Part shown: positions 38,815 through 51,175 of the stretch, in pieces
Layout: every line of letters begins with the position of its first letter
How positions within the stretch are numbered: position 1 is the first letter of the stretch
DNA from: Siphonodentalium dalli
Taxonomy: Eukaryota > Mollusca > Scaphopoda > Gadilida > Siphonodentaliidae
Direction: 5' to 3'
Assembly (NCBI GenBank): GCA_032622095.1
Contig: CP136061.1
Span: forward strand, 23,380,991-23,444,990
DNA length: 64,000 nt
Notes under the pieces: generated by a model
The model's input: only the letters and a program-made list of their open reading frames with translations
The model's database searches: none
Told to the model about the DNA's origin: nothing
Position numbers and translations under genes: made by a program

Positions 38815-41800
38815 CATGACTACAACTCAGGGATTTATGACTTTTTCGAAGGATTTATGGTTCTAACCCAGAGATTCATGAATACAACTCAGGGTTTTAT
38901 GACTTTTTCGAAGGATTTATGGTTCTAACCCAGAGATTCATGAATACAACTCAGGGATTTATGACTTTTTCGAAGGATTTGTGGCTCTAACCCAGAGATT
39001 CATGATTACAACTCAGGGATTTATGACTTTTTCGAAGGATTTGTGGCTCTAACCCAGAGATTCATGAATACAACTCAGGGATTTATGACTTTTCGAAGGA
39101 TTTATGGCTCAAACCCAGAGATTCATGACTACAACTCAGGGATTTATGACTTTTTCGAAGGATTTCATGAATAGAACTCAGGGATTTATGACTTTTTAGA
39201 AGGATTTATGGTTCTAACCCAGAGATTCATGAATAGAACTCAGGGATTTATGACTTTTTCGAAGGATTTATGGTTCTAACCCAGAGATTCATGAATAGAA
39301 CTCAGGGATTTATGACTTTTTCGAAGGATTTATGGCTTTAACCCCGAGATTCATGACTACAACTCAGGGATTTATGACTTTTTCGAAGGATTTATGGCTT
39401 TAACCCCGAGATTCATGACTACAACTCAGGGATTTATGACTTTTTCGAAGGATTTATGGTTCTAACCCAGAGATTCATGAATACAACTCAGGGATTTATG
39501 ACTTTTTCGAAGGATTTGTGGCTCTAACCCAGAGATTCATGAATGCAACGCAGGGATTTATGACTTTTTCGAAGGATTTGTGGCTCTAACCCAGAGATTC
39601 ATGAATACACCGCAAGGATTTATGACTTTTTCGAAGGATTTATGGCTCAAACCCCGAGATTCATGACTACAACTCAGGGATTTATGACTTTTTCGAAGGA
39701 TTTATGGTTCTATCCCAGAGATTCACGAATAGAACTCAGGGATTTATGACTTTTTCGAAGGATTTATGGTTCTAACCCAGAGATTCATGAATAGAACTCA
39801 GGGATTTATGACTTCTTCGAAGGATTTATGGTTCTAACCCAGAGATTCATGAATAGAACTCAGGGATTTATGACTTTTTCGAAGGATTTATGGCTTTAAC
39901 CACGAGATTCATGACTACAACTCAGGGATTTATGACTTCTTCGAAGGATTTATGGTTCTAACCCAGAGATTCATGAATACAACTCAGGGATTTATGACTT
40001 TTTCGAAGGATTTGTGGCTCTACCCCAGAGATTCATTATTACAACTCAGGGATTTATGACTTTTTCGAAGGATTTGTGGCTCTAACCCAGAGATTCATGA
40101 ATACAACGCAGGCATTTATGACTTTTTCGAAGGATTTGTGGCTCTAACCCAGAGATTCATGAATACAACGCAAGGATTTATGACATTTTCAAAGGATTTA
40201 TGGCTCTAACCCCGAGATTCATGACTACAACTCAGGGATTTATGACTTTTTCGAAGGATTTATGGTTTTAACCCAGAGATTCATGAATAGAACTCAGGGA
40301 TTTATGACTTTTTCGAAGGATTTATGGCTCTAACCCAGAGATTCATTAGTACAACTCAGGGATTTATGACTTTTTCGAAGGATTTGTGGCTCTAACCCAG
40401 AGATTCATGAATACAACGCAGGCATTTATGACTTTTTCGAAGGATTTGTGGCTCTAACCCAGAGATTCATGAATACAACGCAAGGATTTATGACATTTTC
40501 GAAGGATTTATGGCTCTAACCCCGAGATTCATGACTACAACTCAGGGATTTATGACTTTTTCGAAGGATTTATGGTTCTAACCCAGAGATTCATGAATAG
40601 AACTCAGGGATTTATGACTTTTTCGAAGGATTTATGGCTCTAACCCAGAGATTCATTAGTACAACTCAGGGATTTATGACTTTTCGAAGGATTTATGGCT
40701 CAAACCCCGAGATTCATGACTACAACTCAGGGATTTATGACTTTTTCGAAGGATTTATGGTTCTAACCCAGAGATTCACGAATAGAACTCAGGGATTTAT
40801 GACTTTTTCGAAGGATTTATGGTTCTAACCCAGAGATTCATGAATAGAACTCAGGGATTTATGACTTTTTCGAAGGATTTATGGTTCTAACCCAGAGATT
40901 CATGAATAGAACTCAGGGATTTATGACTTTTTCGAAGGATTTATGGCTTTAACCCCGAGATTCATGACTACAACTCAGGGATTTATGACTTTTTCGAATG
41001 ATTTATGGTTCTAACCCAGAGATTCATGAATACAACTAAGGGATTTATGACTTTTTCGAAGGATTTATGGTTCTAACCCAGAGATTCATGAATAGAACTC
41101 AGGGATTTATGACTTTTTCGAAGGATTTATGGTTCTAACCCAGAGATTCATGAATATAACTCAGGGATTTATGACTTTTTCGAAGGATTTATGGCTTTAA
41201 CCCCGAGATTCATGACTACAACTCAGGGATTTATGACTTTTTCGAAGGATTTATGGCTTTAACCCAGAGATTCATGACTACAACTCAGGGATTTATGACT
41301 TTTTCGAAGGATTTATGGTTCTAACCCCGAGATTCATGAATACAACTCAGGGATTTATGACTTTTTCGAAGGATTTGTGGCTCTAACCCAGAGATTCATG
41401 AATACAACGCAGGGATTTATGACTTTTTCGAAGGATTTGTGGCTCTAACCCAGAGATTCACGAATAGAACTCAGGGATTTATGACTTTTTCGAAGGATTT
41501 ATGGTTCTAACCCAGAGATTCATGAATAGAACTCAGGGATTTATGACTTTTTCGAAGGATTTATGGTTCTAACCCAGAGATTCACGAATTGAACTCAGGG
41601 ATTTATGACTTTTTCGAAGGATTTATGGTTCTAACCCAGAGATTCATGAATAGAACTCAGGGATTTATGACTTTTTCGAAGGATTTATGGTTCTAACCCA
41701 GAGATTCATGAATAGAACTCAGGGATTTATGACTTTTTCGAAAGATTTATGGCTTTAACCCCGAGATTCATGACTACAACTCAGGGATTTATGACTTTTT

Positions 41801-41892
41801 CGAATGATTTATGGTTCTAACCCAGAGATTCATGAATACAACTAAGGGATTTATGACTTTTTCGAAGGATTTATGGTTCTAACCCAGAGATT
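38815..41892. repeat. 3,078-bp (50-mer) tandem duplication, copy 1
   Basis: Rare variants CAGGGTTTTATG (38,890/41,968), the 42 bp monomer (39,141/42,219), CTCTACCCCAGAG with CATTATTAC (about 40,019/43,097) and the 61 bp monomer (40,671/43,749) recur 3,078 bp on. The copy ends in a hybrid monomer near 41,890 reading CATTATTAC, where the matching unit near 44,720 reads CATGAATAG. It includes a local five-monomer (310 bp) repeat: GGCATTTATG at 40,111 and 40,421. Confidence 0.85.
39141..39182. repeat. 42-bp deleted monomer, fifth
   Basis: It has the same junction and lies 1,777 bp after the fourth copy, carried by the 1,777 bp duplication. Confidence 0.9.
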
Positions 41893-44722
41893 CATTATTA
41901 CAACTCAGGGATTTATGACTTTTTCGAAGGATTTATGGTTCTAACCCAGAGATTCATGAATACAACTCAGGGTTTTATGACTTTTTCGAAGGATTTATGG
42001 TTCTAACCCAGAGATTCATGAATACAACTCAGGGATTTATGACTTTTTCGAAGGATTTGTGGCTCTAACCCAGAGATTCATGATTACAACTCAGGGATTT
42101 ATGACTTTTTCGAAGGATTTGTGGCTCTAACCCAGAGATTCATGAATACAACTCAGGGATTTATGACTTTTCGAAGGATTTATGGCTCAAACCCAGAGAT
42201 TCATGACTACAACTCAGGGATTTATGACTTTTTCGAAGGATTTCATGAATAGAACTCAGGGATTTATGACTTTTTAGAAGGATTTATGGTTCTAACCCAG
42301 AGATTCATTAATAGAACTCAGGGATTTATGACTTTTTCGAAGGATTTATGGTTCTAACCCAGAGATTCATGAATAGAACTCAGGGATTTATGACTTTTTC
42401 GAAGGATTTATGGCTTTAACCCCGAGATTCATGACTACAACTCAGGGATTTATGACTTTTTCGAAGGATTTATGGCTTTAACCCCGAGATTCATGACTAC
42501 AACTCAGGGATTTATGACTTTTTCGAAGGATTTATGGTTCTAACCCAGAGATTCATGAATACAACTCAGGGATTTATGACTTTTTCGAAGGATTTGTGGC
42601 TCTAACCCAGAGATTCATGAATGCAACGCAGGGATTTATGACTTTTTCGAAGGATTTGTGGCTCTAACCCAGAGATTCATGAATACACCGCAAGGATTTA
42701 TGACTTTTTCGAAGGATTTATGGCTCAAACCCCGAGATTCATGACTACAACTCAGGGATTTATGACTTTTTCGAAGGATTTATGGTTCTATCCCAGAGAT
42801 TCACGAATAGAACTCAGGGATTTATGACTTTTTCGAAGGATTTATGGTTCTAACCCAGAGATTCATGAATAGAACTCAGGGATTTATGACTTCTTCGAAG
42901 GATTTATGGTTCTAACCCAGAGATTCATGAATAGAACTCAGGGATTTATGACTTTTTCGAAGGATTTATGGCTTTAACCACGAGATTCATGACTACAACT
43001 CAGGGATTTATGACTTCTTCGAAGGATTTATGGTTCTAACCCAGAGATTCATGAATACAACTCAGGGATTTATGACTTTTTCGAAGGATTTGTGGCTCTA
43101 CCCCAGAGATTCATTATTACAACTCAGGGATTTATGACTTTTTCGAAGGATTTGTGGCTCTAACCCAGAGATTCATGAATACAACGCAGGCATTTATGAC
43201 TTTTTCGAAGGATTTGTGGCTCTAACCCAGAGATTCATGAATACAACGCAAGGACTTATGACATTTTCAAAGGATTTATGGCTCTAACCCCGAGATTCAT
43301 GACTACAACTCAGGGATTTATGACTTTTTCGAAGGATTTATGGTTTTAACCCAGAGATTCATGAATAGAACTCAGGGATTTATGACTTTTTCGAAGGATT
43401 TATGGCTCTAACCCAGAGATTCATTAGTACAACTCAGGGATTTATGACTTTTTCGAAGGATTTGTGGCTCTAACCCAGAGATTCATGAATACAACGCAGG
43501 CATTTATGACTTTTTCGAAGGATTTGTGGCTCTAACCCAGAGATTCATGAATACAACGCAAGGATTTATGACATTTTCGAAGGATTTATGGCTCTAACCC
43601 CGAGATTCATGACTACAACTCAGGGATTTATGACTTTTTCGAAGGATTTATGGTTCTAACCCAGAGATTCATGAATAGAACTCAGGGATTTATGACTTTT
43701 TCGAAGGATTTATGGCTCTAACCCAGAGATTCATTAGTACAACTCAGGGATTTATGACTTTTCGAAGGATTTATGGCTCAAACCCCGAGATTCATGACTA
43801 CAACTCAGGGATTTATGACTTTTTCGAAGGATTTATGGTTCTAACCCAGAGATTCACGAATAGAACTCAGGGATTTATGACTTTTTCGAAGGATTTATGG
43901 TTCTAACCCAGAGATTCATGAATAGAACTCAGGGATTTATGACTTTTTCGAAGGATTTATGGTTCTAACCCAGAGATTCATGAATATAACTCAGGGATTT
44001 ATGACTTTTTCGAAGGATTTATGGCTTTAACCCCGAGATTCATGACTACAACTCAGGGATTTATGACTTTTTCGAAGGATTTATGGCTTTAACCCAGAGA
44101 TTCATGACTACAACTCAGGGATTTATGACTTTTTCGAAGGATTTATGGTTCTAACCCCGAGATTCATGAATACAACTCAGGGATTTATGACTTTTTCGAA
44201 GGATTTGTGGCTCTAACCCAGAGATTCATGAATACAACGCAGGGATTTATGACTTTTTCGAAGGATTTGTGGCTCTAACCCAGAGATTCACGAATAGAAC
44301 TCAGGGATTTATGACTTTTTCGAAGGATTTATGGTTCTAACCCAGAGATTCATGAATAGAACTCAGGGATTTATGACTTTTTCGAATGATTTATGGTTCT
44401 AACCCAGAGATTCACGAATTGAACTCAGGGATTTATGACCTTTTCGAAGGATTTATGGTTCTAACCCAGAGATTCATGAATAGAACTCAGGGATTTATGA
44501 CTTTTTCGAAGGATTTATGGTTCTAACCCAGAGATTCATGAATAGAACTCAGGGATTTATGACTTTTTCGAAAGATTTATGGCTTTAACCCCGAGATTCA
44601 TGACTACAACTCAGGGATTTATGACTTTTTCGAATGATTTATGGTTCTAACCCAGAGATTCATGAATACAACTAAGGGATTTATGACTTTTTCGAAGGAT
44701 TTATGGTTCTAACCCAGAGATT
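41893..44722. repeat. Second copy of the 3.08-kb unit, four monomers shorter
   Basis: This copy aligns with the first at 3,078 bp until about 43.9 kb, then at 2,830 bp: CGAATGATTT at 41,801 pairs with 44,631. The 248 bp difference is exactly four monomers, present in copy 1 near 40.9-41.2 kb (a GGCTTT unit, a CGAATGATTT unit with AACTAAGGG, and neighbours) and absent here. Confidence 0.8.
42219..42260. repeat. 42-bp deleted monomer, sixth and last
   Basis: It has the same junction and lies 3,078 bp after the fifth copy. It is followed by a TTTTTAGAAGG unit and then a CATTAATAG variant private to this copy. Confidence 0.9.
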
Positions 44723-46191
44723 CATGAATAGAACTCAGGGATTTATGACTTTTTCGAAGGATTTATGGTTCTAACCCAGAGATTCATGAATAGAACTCAG
44801 GGATTTATGACTTTTTCGAAGGATTTATGGCTTTAACCCCGAGATTCATGACTACAACTCAGGGATTTATGACTTTTTCGAAGGATTTATGGCTTTAACC
44901 CCGAGATTCATGACTACAACTCAGGGATTTATGACTTTTTCGAAGGAATTATGGTTCTAACCCAGAGATTCACGAATACAACTCAGGGATTTATGACTTT
45001 TTCGAAGGATTTGTGGCTCTAACCCAGAGATCCATGAATACAACGCAGGGATTTATGACTTTTTCGAAGGAGTTGTGGCTCTAACCCAGAGATTCATGAA
45101 TACAACGCAAGGATTTATGACTTTTTCGAAGGATTTATGGCTCAAACCCCGAGATTCATGACTACAACTCAGGGATTTATGACTTTTTCGAAGGATTTAT
45201 GGTTCTATCACAGAGATTCACGAATAGAACTCAGGGATTTATGACTTTTTCGAAGGATTTATGGTTCTAACCCAGAGATTCATGAATAGAACTCAGGGAT
45301 TTATGACTTTTTCGAAGGATTTATGGTTTTAACCCAGAGATTCATGAATAGAACTCAGGGATTTATGACTTTTTCGAAGGATTTATGGCTTTAACCCCGA
45401 GATTCATGACTACAACTCAGGGATTTATGACTTTTTCGAATGATTTATGGTTCTAACCCAGAGATTCATGAATACAACTAAGGGATTTATGACTTTTTCG
45501 AAGGATTTATGGTTCTAACCCAGAGATTCGTGAATAGAACTCAGGGATTTATGACTTTTTCGAAGGATTTATGGTTCTAACCCAGAGATTCATGAATAGA
45601 ACTCAGGGATTTATGACTTTTTCGAAGGATTTATGGCTTTAACCCCGAGATTCATGACTACAACTCAGGGATTTATGACTTTTTCGAAGGATTTATGGCT
45701 TTAACCCCGAGATTCATGACTACAACTCAGGGATTTATGACTTTTTCGAAGGAATTATGGTTCTAACCCAGAGATTCATGAATACAACTCAGGGATTTAT
45801 GACTTTTTCGAAGGATTTGTGGCTCTAACCCAGAGATCCATGAATACAACGCAGGGATTTATGACTTTTTCGAAGGAGTTGTGGCTCTAACCCAGAGATT
45901 CATGAATACAACGCAAGGATTTATGACTTTTTCGAAGGATTTATGGCTCAAACCCCGAGATTCATGACTACAACTCAGGGATTTATGACTTTTTCGAAGG
46001 ATTTATGGTTCTATCACAGAGATTCACGAATAGAACTCAGGGATTTATGACTTTTTCGAAGGATTTATGGTTCTAACCCAGAGATTCATGAATAGAACTC
46101 AGGGATTTATGACTTTTTCGAAGGATTTATGGTTCTAACCCAGAGATTCATGAATAGAACTCAGGGATTTATGACTTTTTCGAAGGATTTA
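44580..46191. repeat. 806-bp (13-mer) tandem pair
   Basis: AACTAAGGG near 44,670 recurs at 45,476, GGAATTATGG at 44,945 recurs at 45,751, and GGTTCTATCACAG at 45,201 recurs at 46,007, all 806 bp apart (13 x 62). The second member ends where GGCTTTAACCACGAG appears near 46,193 instead of GGCTTTAACCCCGAG. The pair introduces a third set of markers (TCCATGAATAC, GGAGTTGTGG, TATCACAG) seen only from here to about 50.3 kb. Confidence 0.85.
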
Positions 46192-47606
46192 TGGCTTTAA
46201 CCACGAGATTCATGACTACAACTCAGGGATTTATGACTTCTTCGAAGGATTTATGGTTCTAACCCAGAGATTCATGAATACAACTCAGGGATTTATGACT
46301 TTTTCGAAGGATTTGTGGCTCTAACCCAGAGATTCATTATTACAACTCAGGGATTTATGACTTTTTCGAAGGATTTGTGGCTCTAACCCAGAGATTCATG
46401 AATACAACGCAGGGATTTATGACTTTTTCGAAGGATGTGTGGCTCTAACCCAGAGATTCATGAATAAAACGCAAGGATTTATGACATTTTCGAAGGATTT
46501 ATGGCTCTAACCCCGAGATTCATGACTACAACTCAGGGATTTATGACTTTTTCGAAGGATTTATGGTTCTAACCCAGAGATTCATGAATAGAACTCAGGG
46601 ATTTATGACTTTTTCGAAGGATTTATGGTTCTAACCCAGAGATTCATGAATAGAACTCAGGGATTTATGACTTTTTCGAAGGATTTATGGTTCTAACCCA
46701 GAGATTCATGAATAGAACTCAGGGATTTATGACTTTTTCGAAGGATTTATGGCTTTAACCCAGAGATTCATGAATAGAACTCAGGGATTTATGACTTTTT
46801 CGAAGGATTTATGGTTCTAACCCAGAGATTCATGAATACAACTAAGGGATTTATGACTTTTTCGAAGGATTTATGGTTCTAACCCAGAGATTCATGAATA
46901 GAACTCAGGGATTTATGACTTTTTCGAAGGATTTATGGTTCTAACCCAGAGATTCATGAATAGAACTCAGGGATTTATGACTTTTTCGAAGGATTTATGG
47001 TTCTAACCCAGAGATTCATGAATATAACTCAGGGATTTATGACTTTTTCGAAGGATTTATGGCTTTAACCCAGAGATTCATGACTACAACTCAGGGATTT
47101 ATGACTTTTTCGAAGGATTTATGGTTCTAACCCCGAGATTCATGAATACAACTCAGGGATTTATGACTTTTTCGAAGGATTTGTGGCTCTAACCCAGAGA
47201 TTCATGAATACAACGCAGGGATTTATGACTTTTTCGAAGGATTTGTGGCTCTAACCCAGTGATTCATGAATACAACGCAAGGATTTATGACTTTTTCGAA
47301 GGATTTATGGCTCAAACCCCGAGATTCATGACTACAACTCAGGGATTTATGACTTTTTCGAAAGATTTATGGTTCTAACCCAGAGATTCACGAATAGAAC
47401 TCAGGGATTTATGACTTTTTCGAAGGATTTATGGTTCTAACCCAGAGATTCATGAATAGAACTCAGGGATTTATGACTTTTTCGAAGGATTTATGGTTCT
47501 AACCCAGAGATTCATGAATAGAACTCAGGGATTTATGACTTTTTCGAAGGATTTATGGCTTTAACCCCGAGATTCATGACTACAACTCAGGGATTTATGA
47601 CTTTTT
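45437..47606. repeat. 2.1-kb family repeat, copy 1 (35-mer)
   Basis: CGAATGATTT at 45,437 recurs at 47,607, 2,170 bp on (35 x 62). GGAATTATGG at 45,751 recurs at 47,921. This copy lacks the 3 bp insertion found in the next two. Confidence 0.8.
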
Positions 47607-47970
47607 CGAATGATTTATGGTTCTAACCCAGAGATTCATGAATACAACTAAGGGATTTATGACTTTTTCGAAGGATTTATGGTTCTAACCCAGAGATTCA
47701 TGAATAGAACTCAGGGATTTATGACTTTTTCGAAGGATTTATGGTTCTAACCCAGAGATTCATGAATAGAACTCAGGGATTTATGACTTTTTCGAAGGAT
47801 TTATGGCTTTAACCCCGAGATTCATGACTACAACTCAGGGATTTATGACTTTTTCGAAGGATTTATGGCTTTAACCCCGAGATTCATGACTACAACTCAG
47901 GGATTTATGACTTTTTCGAAGGAATTATGGTTCTAACCCAGAGATTCATGAATACAACTCAGGGATTTAT

Positions 47971-47976
47971 GACGAC
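47971..47976. repeat. 3-bp insertion (GACGAC) in a 65-bp monomer
   Basis: GAC is duplicated just before the T5 tract, giving a 65 bp unit. The same insertion is at about 50,088-50,093, 2,117 bp on, so it was copied with the 2.1 kb block. Confidence 0.85.
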
Positions 47977-49267
47977 TTTTTCGAAGGATTTGTGGCTCTA
48001 ACCCAGAGATCCATGAATACAACGCAGGGATTTATGACTTTTTCGAAGGAGTTGTGGCTCTAACCCAGAGATTCGTGAATACAACGCAAGGATTTATGAC
48101 TTTTTCGAAGGATTTATGGCTCAAACCCCGAGATTCATGACTACAACTCAGGGATTTATGACTTTTTCGAAGGATTTATGGTTCTATCACAGAGATTCAC
48201 GAATAGAACTCAGGGATTTATGACTTTTTCGAAGGATTTATGGTTCTAACCCAGAGATTCATGAATAGAACTCAGGGATTTATGACTTTTTCGAAGGATT
48301 TATGGTTCTAACCCAGAGATTCATGAATAGAACTCAGGGATTTATGACTTTTTCGAAGGATTTATGGCTTTAACCACGAGATTCATGACTACAACTCAGG
48401 GATTTATGACTTCTTCGAAGGATTTATGGTTCTAACCCAGAGATTCATGAATACAACTCAGGGATTTATGACTTTTTCGAAGGATTTGTGGCTCTAACCC
48501 AGAGATTCATTATTACAACTCAGGGATTTATGACTTTTTCGAAGGATTTGTGGCTCTAACCCAGAGATTCATGAATACAACGCAGGGATTTATGACTTTT
48601 TCGAAGGATTTGTGGCTCTAACCCAGAGATTCATGAATACAACGCAAGGATTTATGACATTTTCGAAGGATTTATGGCTCTAACCCCGAGATTCATGACT
48701 ACAACTCAGGGATTTATGACTTTTTCGAATGATTTATGGTTCTAACCCTGAGATTCATGAATACAACTAAGGGATTTATGACTTTTTCGAAGGATTTATG
48801 GTTCTAACCCAGAGATTCATGAATAGAACTCAGGGATTTATGACTTTTTCGAAGGATTTATGGCTCTAACCCAGAGATTCATGAATACAACTCAGGGATT
48901 TATGACTTTTTCGAAGGATTTATGGCTTTAACCCCGAGATTCATGACTACAACTCAGGGATTTATGACTTTTTCGAATGATTTATGGTTCTAACCCAGAG
49001 ATTCATGAATACAACTAAGGGATTTATGACTTTTTCGAAGGATTTATGGTTCTAACCCAGAGATTCATGAATAGAACTCAGGGATTTATGACTTTTTCGA
49101 AGGATTTATGGTTCTAACCCAGAGATTCATGAATATAACTCAGGGATTTATGACTTTTTCGAAGGATTTATGGCTTTAACCCCGAGATTCATGACTACAA
49201 CTCAGGGATTTATGACTTTTTCGAAGGATTTATGGCTTTAACCCAGAGATTCATGACTACAACTCAG

Positions 49268-49273
49268 CCTGGG
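49268..49273. other. 6-bp insertion (CCTGGG) in a 68-bp monomer
   Basis: The unit reads AACTCAGCCTGGGGGATTT where others read AACTCAGGGATTT. I see this only once in the window, making it a private change and the largest length gain not made of whole monomers. It could be a local replication slip or a sequencing error in a G-run. Confidence 0.8.
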
Positions 49274-49723
49274 GGATTTATGACTTTTTCGAAGGATTTA
49301 TGGTTCTAACCCCGAGATTCATGAATACAACTCAGGGATTTATGACTTTTTCGAAGGATTTGTGGCTCTAACCCAGTGATTCATGAATACAACGCAAGGA
49401 TTTATGACTTTTTCGAAGGATTTATGGCTCAAACCCCGAGATTCATGACTACAACTCAGGGATTTATGACTTTTTCGAAGGATTTATGGTTCTAACCCAG
49501 AGATTCACGAATAGAACTCAGGGATTTATGACTTTTTCGAAGGATTTATGGTTCTAACCCAGAGATTCATGAATAGAACTCAGGGATTTATGACTTTTTC
49601 GAAGGATTTATGGTTCTAACCCAGAGATTCATGAATAGAACTCAGGGATTTATGACTTTTTCGAAGGATTTATGGCTTTAACCCCGAGATTCATGACTAC
49701 AACTCAGGGATTTATGACTTTTT

Positions 49724-50850
49724 CGAATGATTTATGGTTCTAACCCAGAGATTCATGAATACAACTAAGGGATTTATGACTTTTTCGAAGGATTTATGGT
49801 TCTAACCCAGAGATTCATGAATAGAACTCAGGGATTTATGACTTTTTCGAAGGATTTATGGTTCTAACCCAGAGATTCATGAATAGAACTCAGGGATTTA
49901 TGACTTTTTCGAAGGATTTATGGCTTTAACCCCGAGATTCATGACTACAACTCAGGGATTTATGACTTTTTCGAAGGATTTATGGCTTTAACCCCGAGAT
50001 TCATGACTACAACTCAGGGATTTATGACTTTTTCGAAGGAATTATGGTTCTAACCCAGAGATTCATGAATACAACTCAGGGATTTATGACGACTTTTTCG
50101 AAGGATTTGTGGCTCTAACCCAGAGATCCATGAATACAACGCAGGGATTTATGACTTTTTCGAAGGAGTTGTGGCTCTAACCCAGAGATTCATGAATACA
50201 ACGCAAGGATTTATGACTTTTTCGAAGGATTTATGGCACAAACCCCGAGATTCATGACTACAACTCAGGGATTTATGACTTTTTCGAAGGATTTATGGTT
50301 CTATCACAGAGATTCACGAATAGAACTCAGGGATTTATGACTTTTTCGAAGGATTTATGGTTCTAACCCAGAGATTCATGAATAGAACTCAGGGATTTAT
50401 GACTTTTTCGAAGGATTTATGGTTCTAACCCAGAGATTCATGAATAGAACTCAGGGATTTATGACTTTTTCGAAGGATTTATGGCTTTAACCACGAGATT
50501 CATGACTACAACTCAGGGATTTATGACTTCTTCGAAGGATTTATGGTTCTAACCCAGAGATTCATGAATACAACTCAGGGATTTATGACTTTTTCGAAGG
50601 ATTTGTGGCTCTAACCCAGAGATTCATTATTACAACTCAGGGATTTATGACTTTTTCGAAGGATTTGTGGCTCTAACCCAGAGATTCATGAATACAACGC
50701 AGGGATTTATGACTTTTTCGAAGGATTTGTGGCTCTAACCCAGAGATTCATGAATACAACGCAAGGATTTATGACATTTTCGAAGGATTTATGGCTCTAA
50801 CCCCGAGATTCATGACTACAACTCAGGGATTTATGACTTTTTCGAAGGAT
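49724..50850. repeat. 2.1-kb family repeat, copy 3 (partial)
   Basis: This copy carries the same GACGAC insertion (about 50,088) and the GGAATTATGG, TCCATGAATAC, GGAGTTGTGG and TATCACAG markers as copy 2. The match stops near 50.84 kb, where copy 2 has CGAATGATTT and this one has a normal unit. From about 51.0 kb the order returns to one resembling the left family, with a 61 bp monomer at 51,076 and a TTTTTAGAAGG unit near 51,210. Confidence 0.75.
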
Positions 50851-51175
50851 TTATGGTTCTAACCCAGAGATTCATGAATAGAACTCAGGGATTTATGACT
50901 TTTTCGAAGGATTTATGGTTCTAACCCAGAGATTCATGAATAGAACTCAGGGATTTATGACTTTTTCGAAGGATTTATGGTTCTAACCCAGAGATTCATG
51001 AATAGAACTCAGGGATTTATGACTTTTTCGAAGGATTTATGGCTCTAACCCAGAGATTCATGAATACAACTCAGGGATTTATGACTTTTCGAAGGATTTA
51101 TGGCTCAAACCCCGAGATTCATGACTACAACTCAGGGATTTATGACTTTTTCGAAGGATTTATGGTTCTAACCCA

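Larger units (their letters stand above)
36410..39800. repeat. 1,777-bp tandem pair
   Basis: GGCTTTAACCCC at 36,462 recurs at 38,239, CATGAAAACAAC at 36,604 recurs at 38,381, the 42 bp monomer at 37,364 recurs at 39,141, and AATACACCGCAAGG recurs likewise, all 1,777 bp apart (29 x 62 - 21). The join lies in a run of near-identical GGTTCT/TAGAACTC units at about 38.05-38.24 kb, so it cannot be placed more closely. The second copy ends near 39.8 kb, where GACTTCTTCG variants begin. Confidence 0.75.
47607..49723. repeat. 2.1-kb family repeat, copy 2 (34-mer plus 9 bp)
   Basis: The unit is 2,117 bp, which is 34 x 62 + 9. The 9 bp are a GACGAC 3 bp insertion at about 47,971 and a 6 bp insertion at 49,268. 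GGTTCTATCACAG at 48,180 pairs with 46,007 and 50,297. Several extra CGAATGATTT/AACTAAGGG units lie at 48.7-49.0 kb. Confidence 0.8.
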
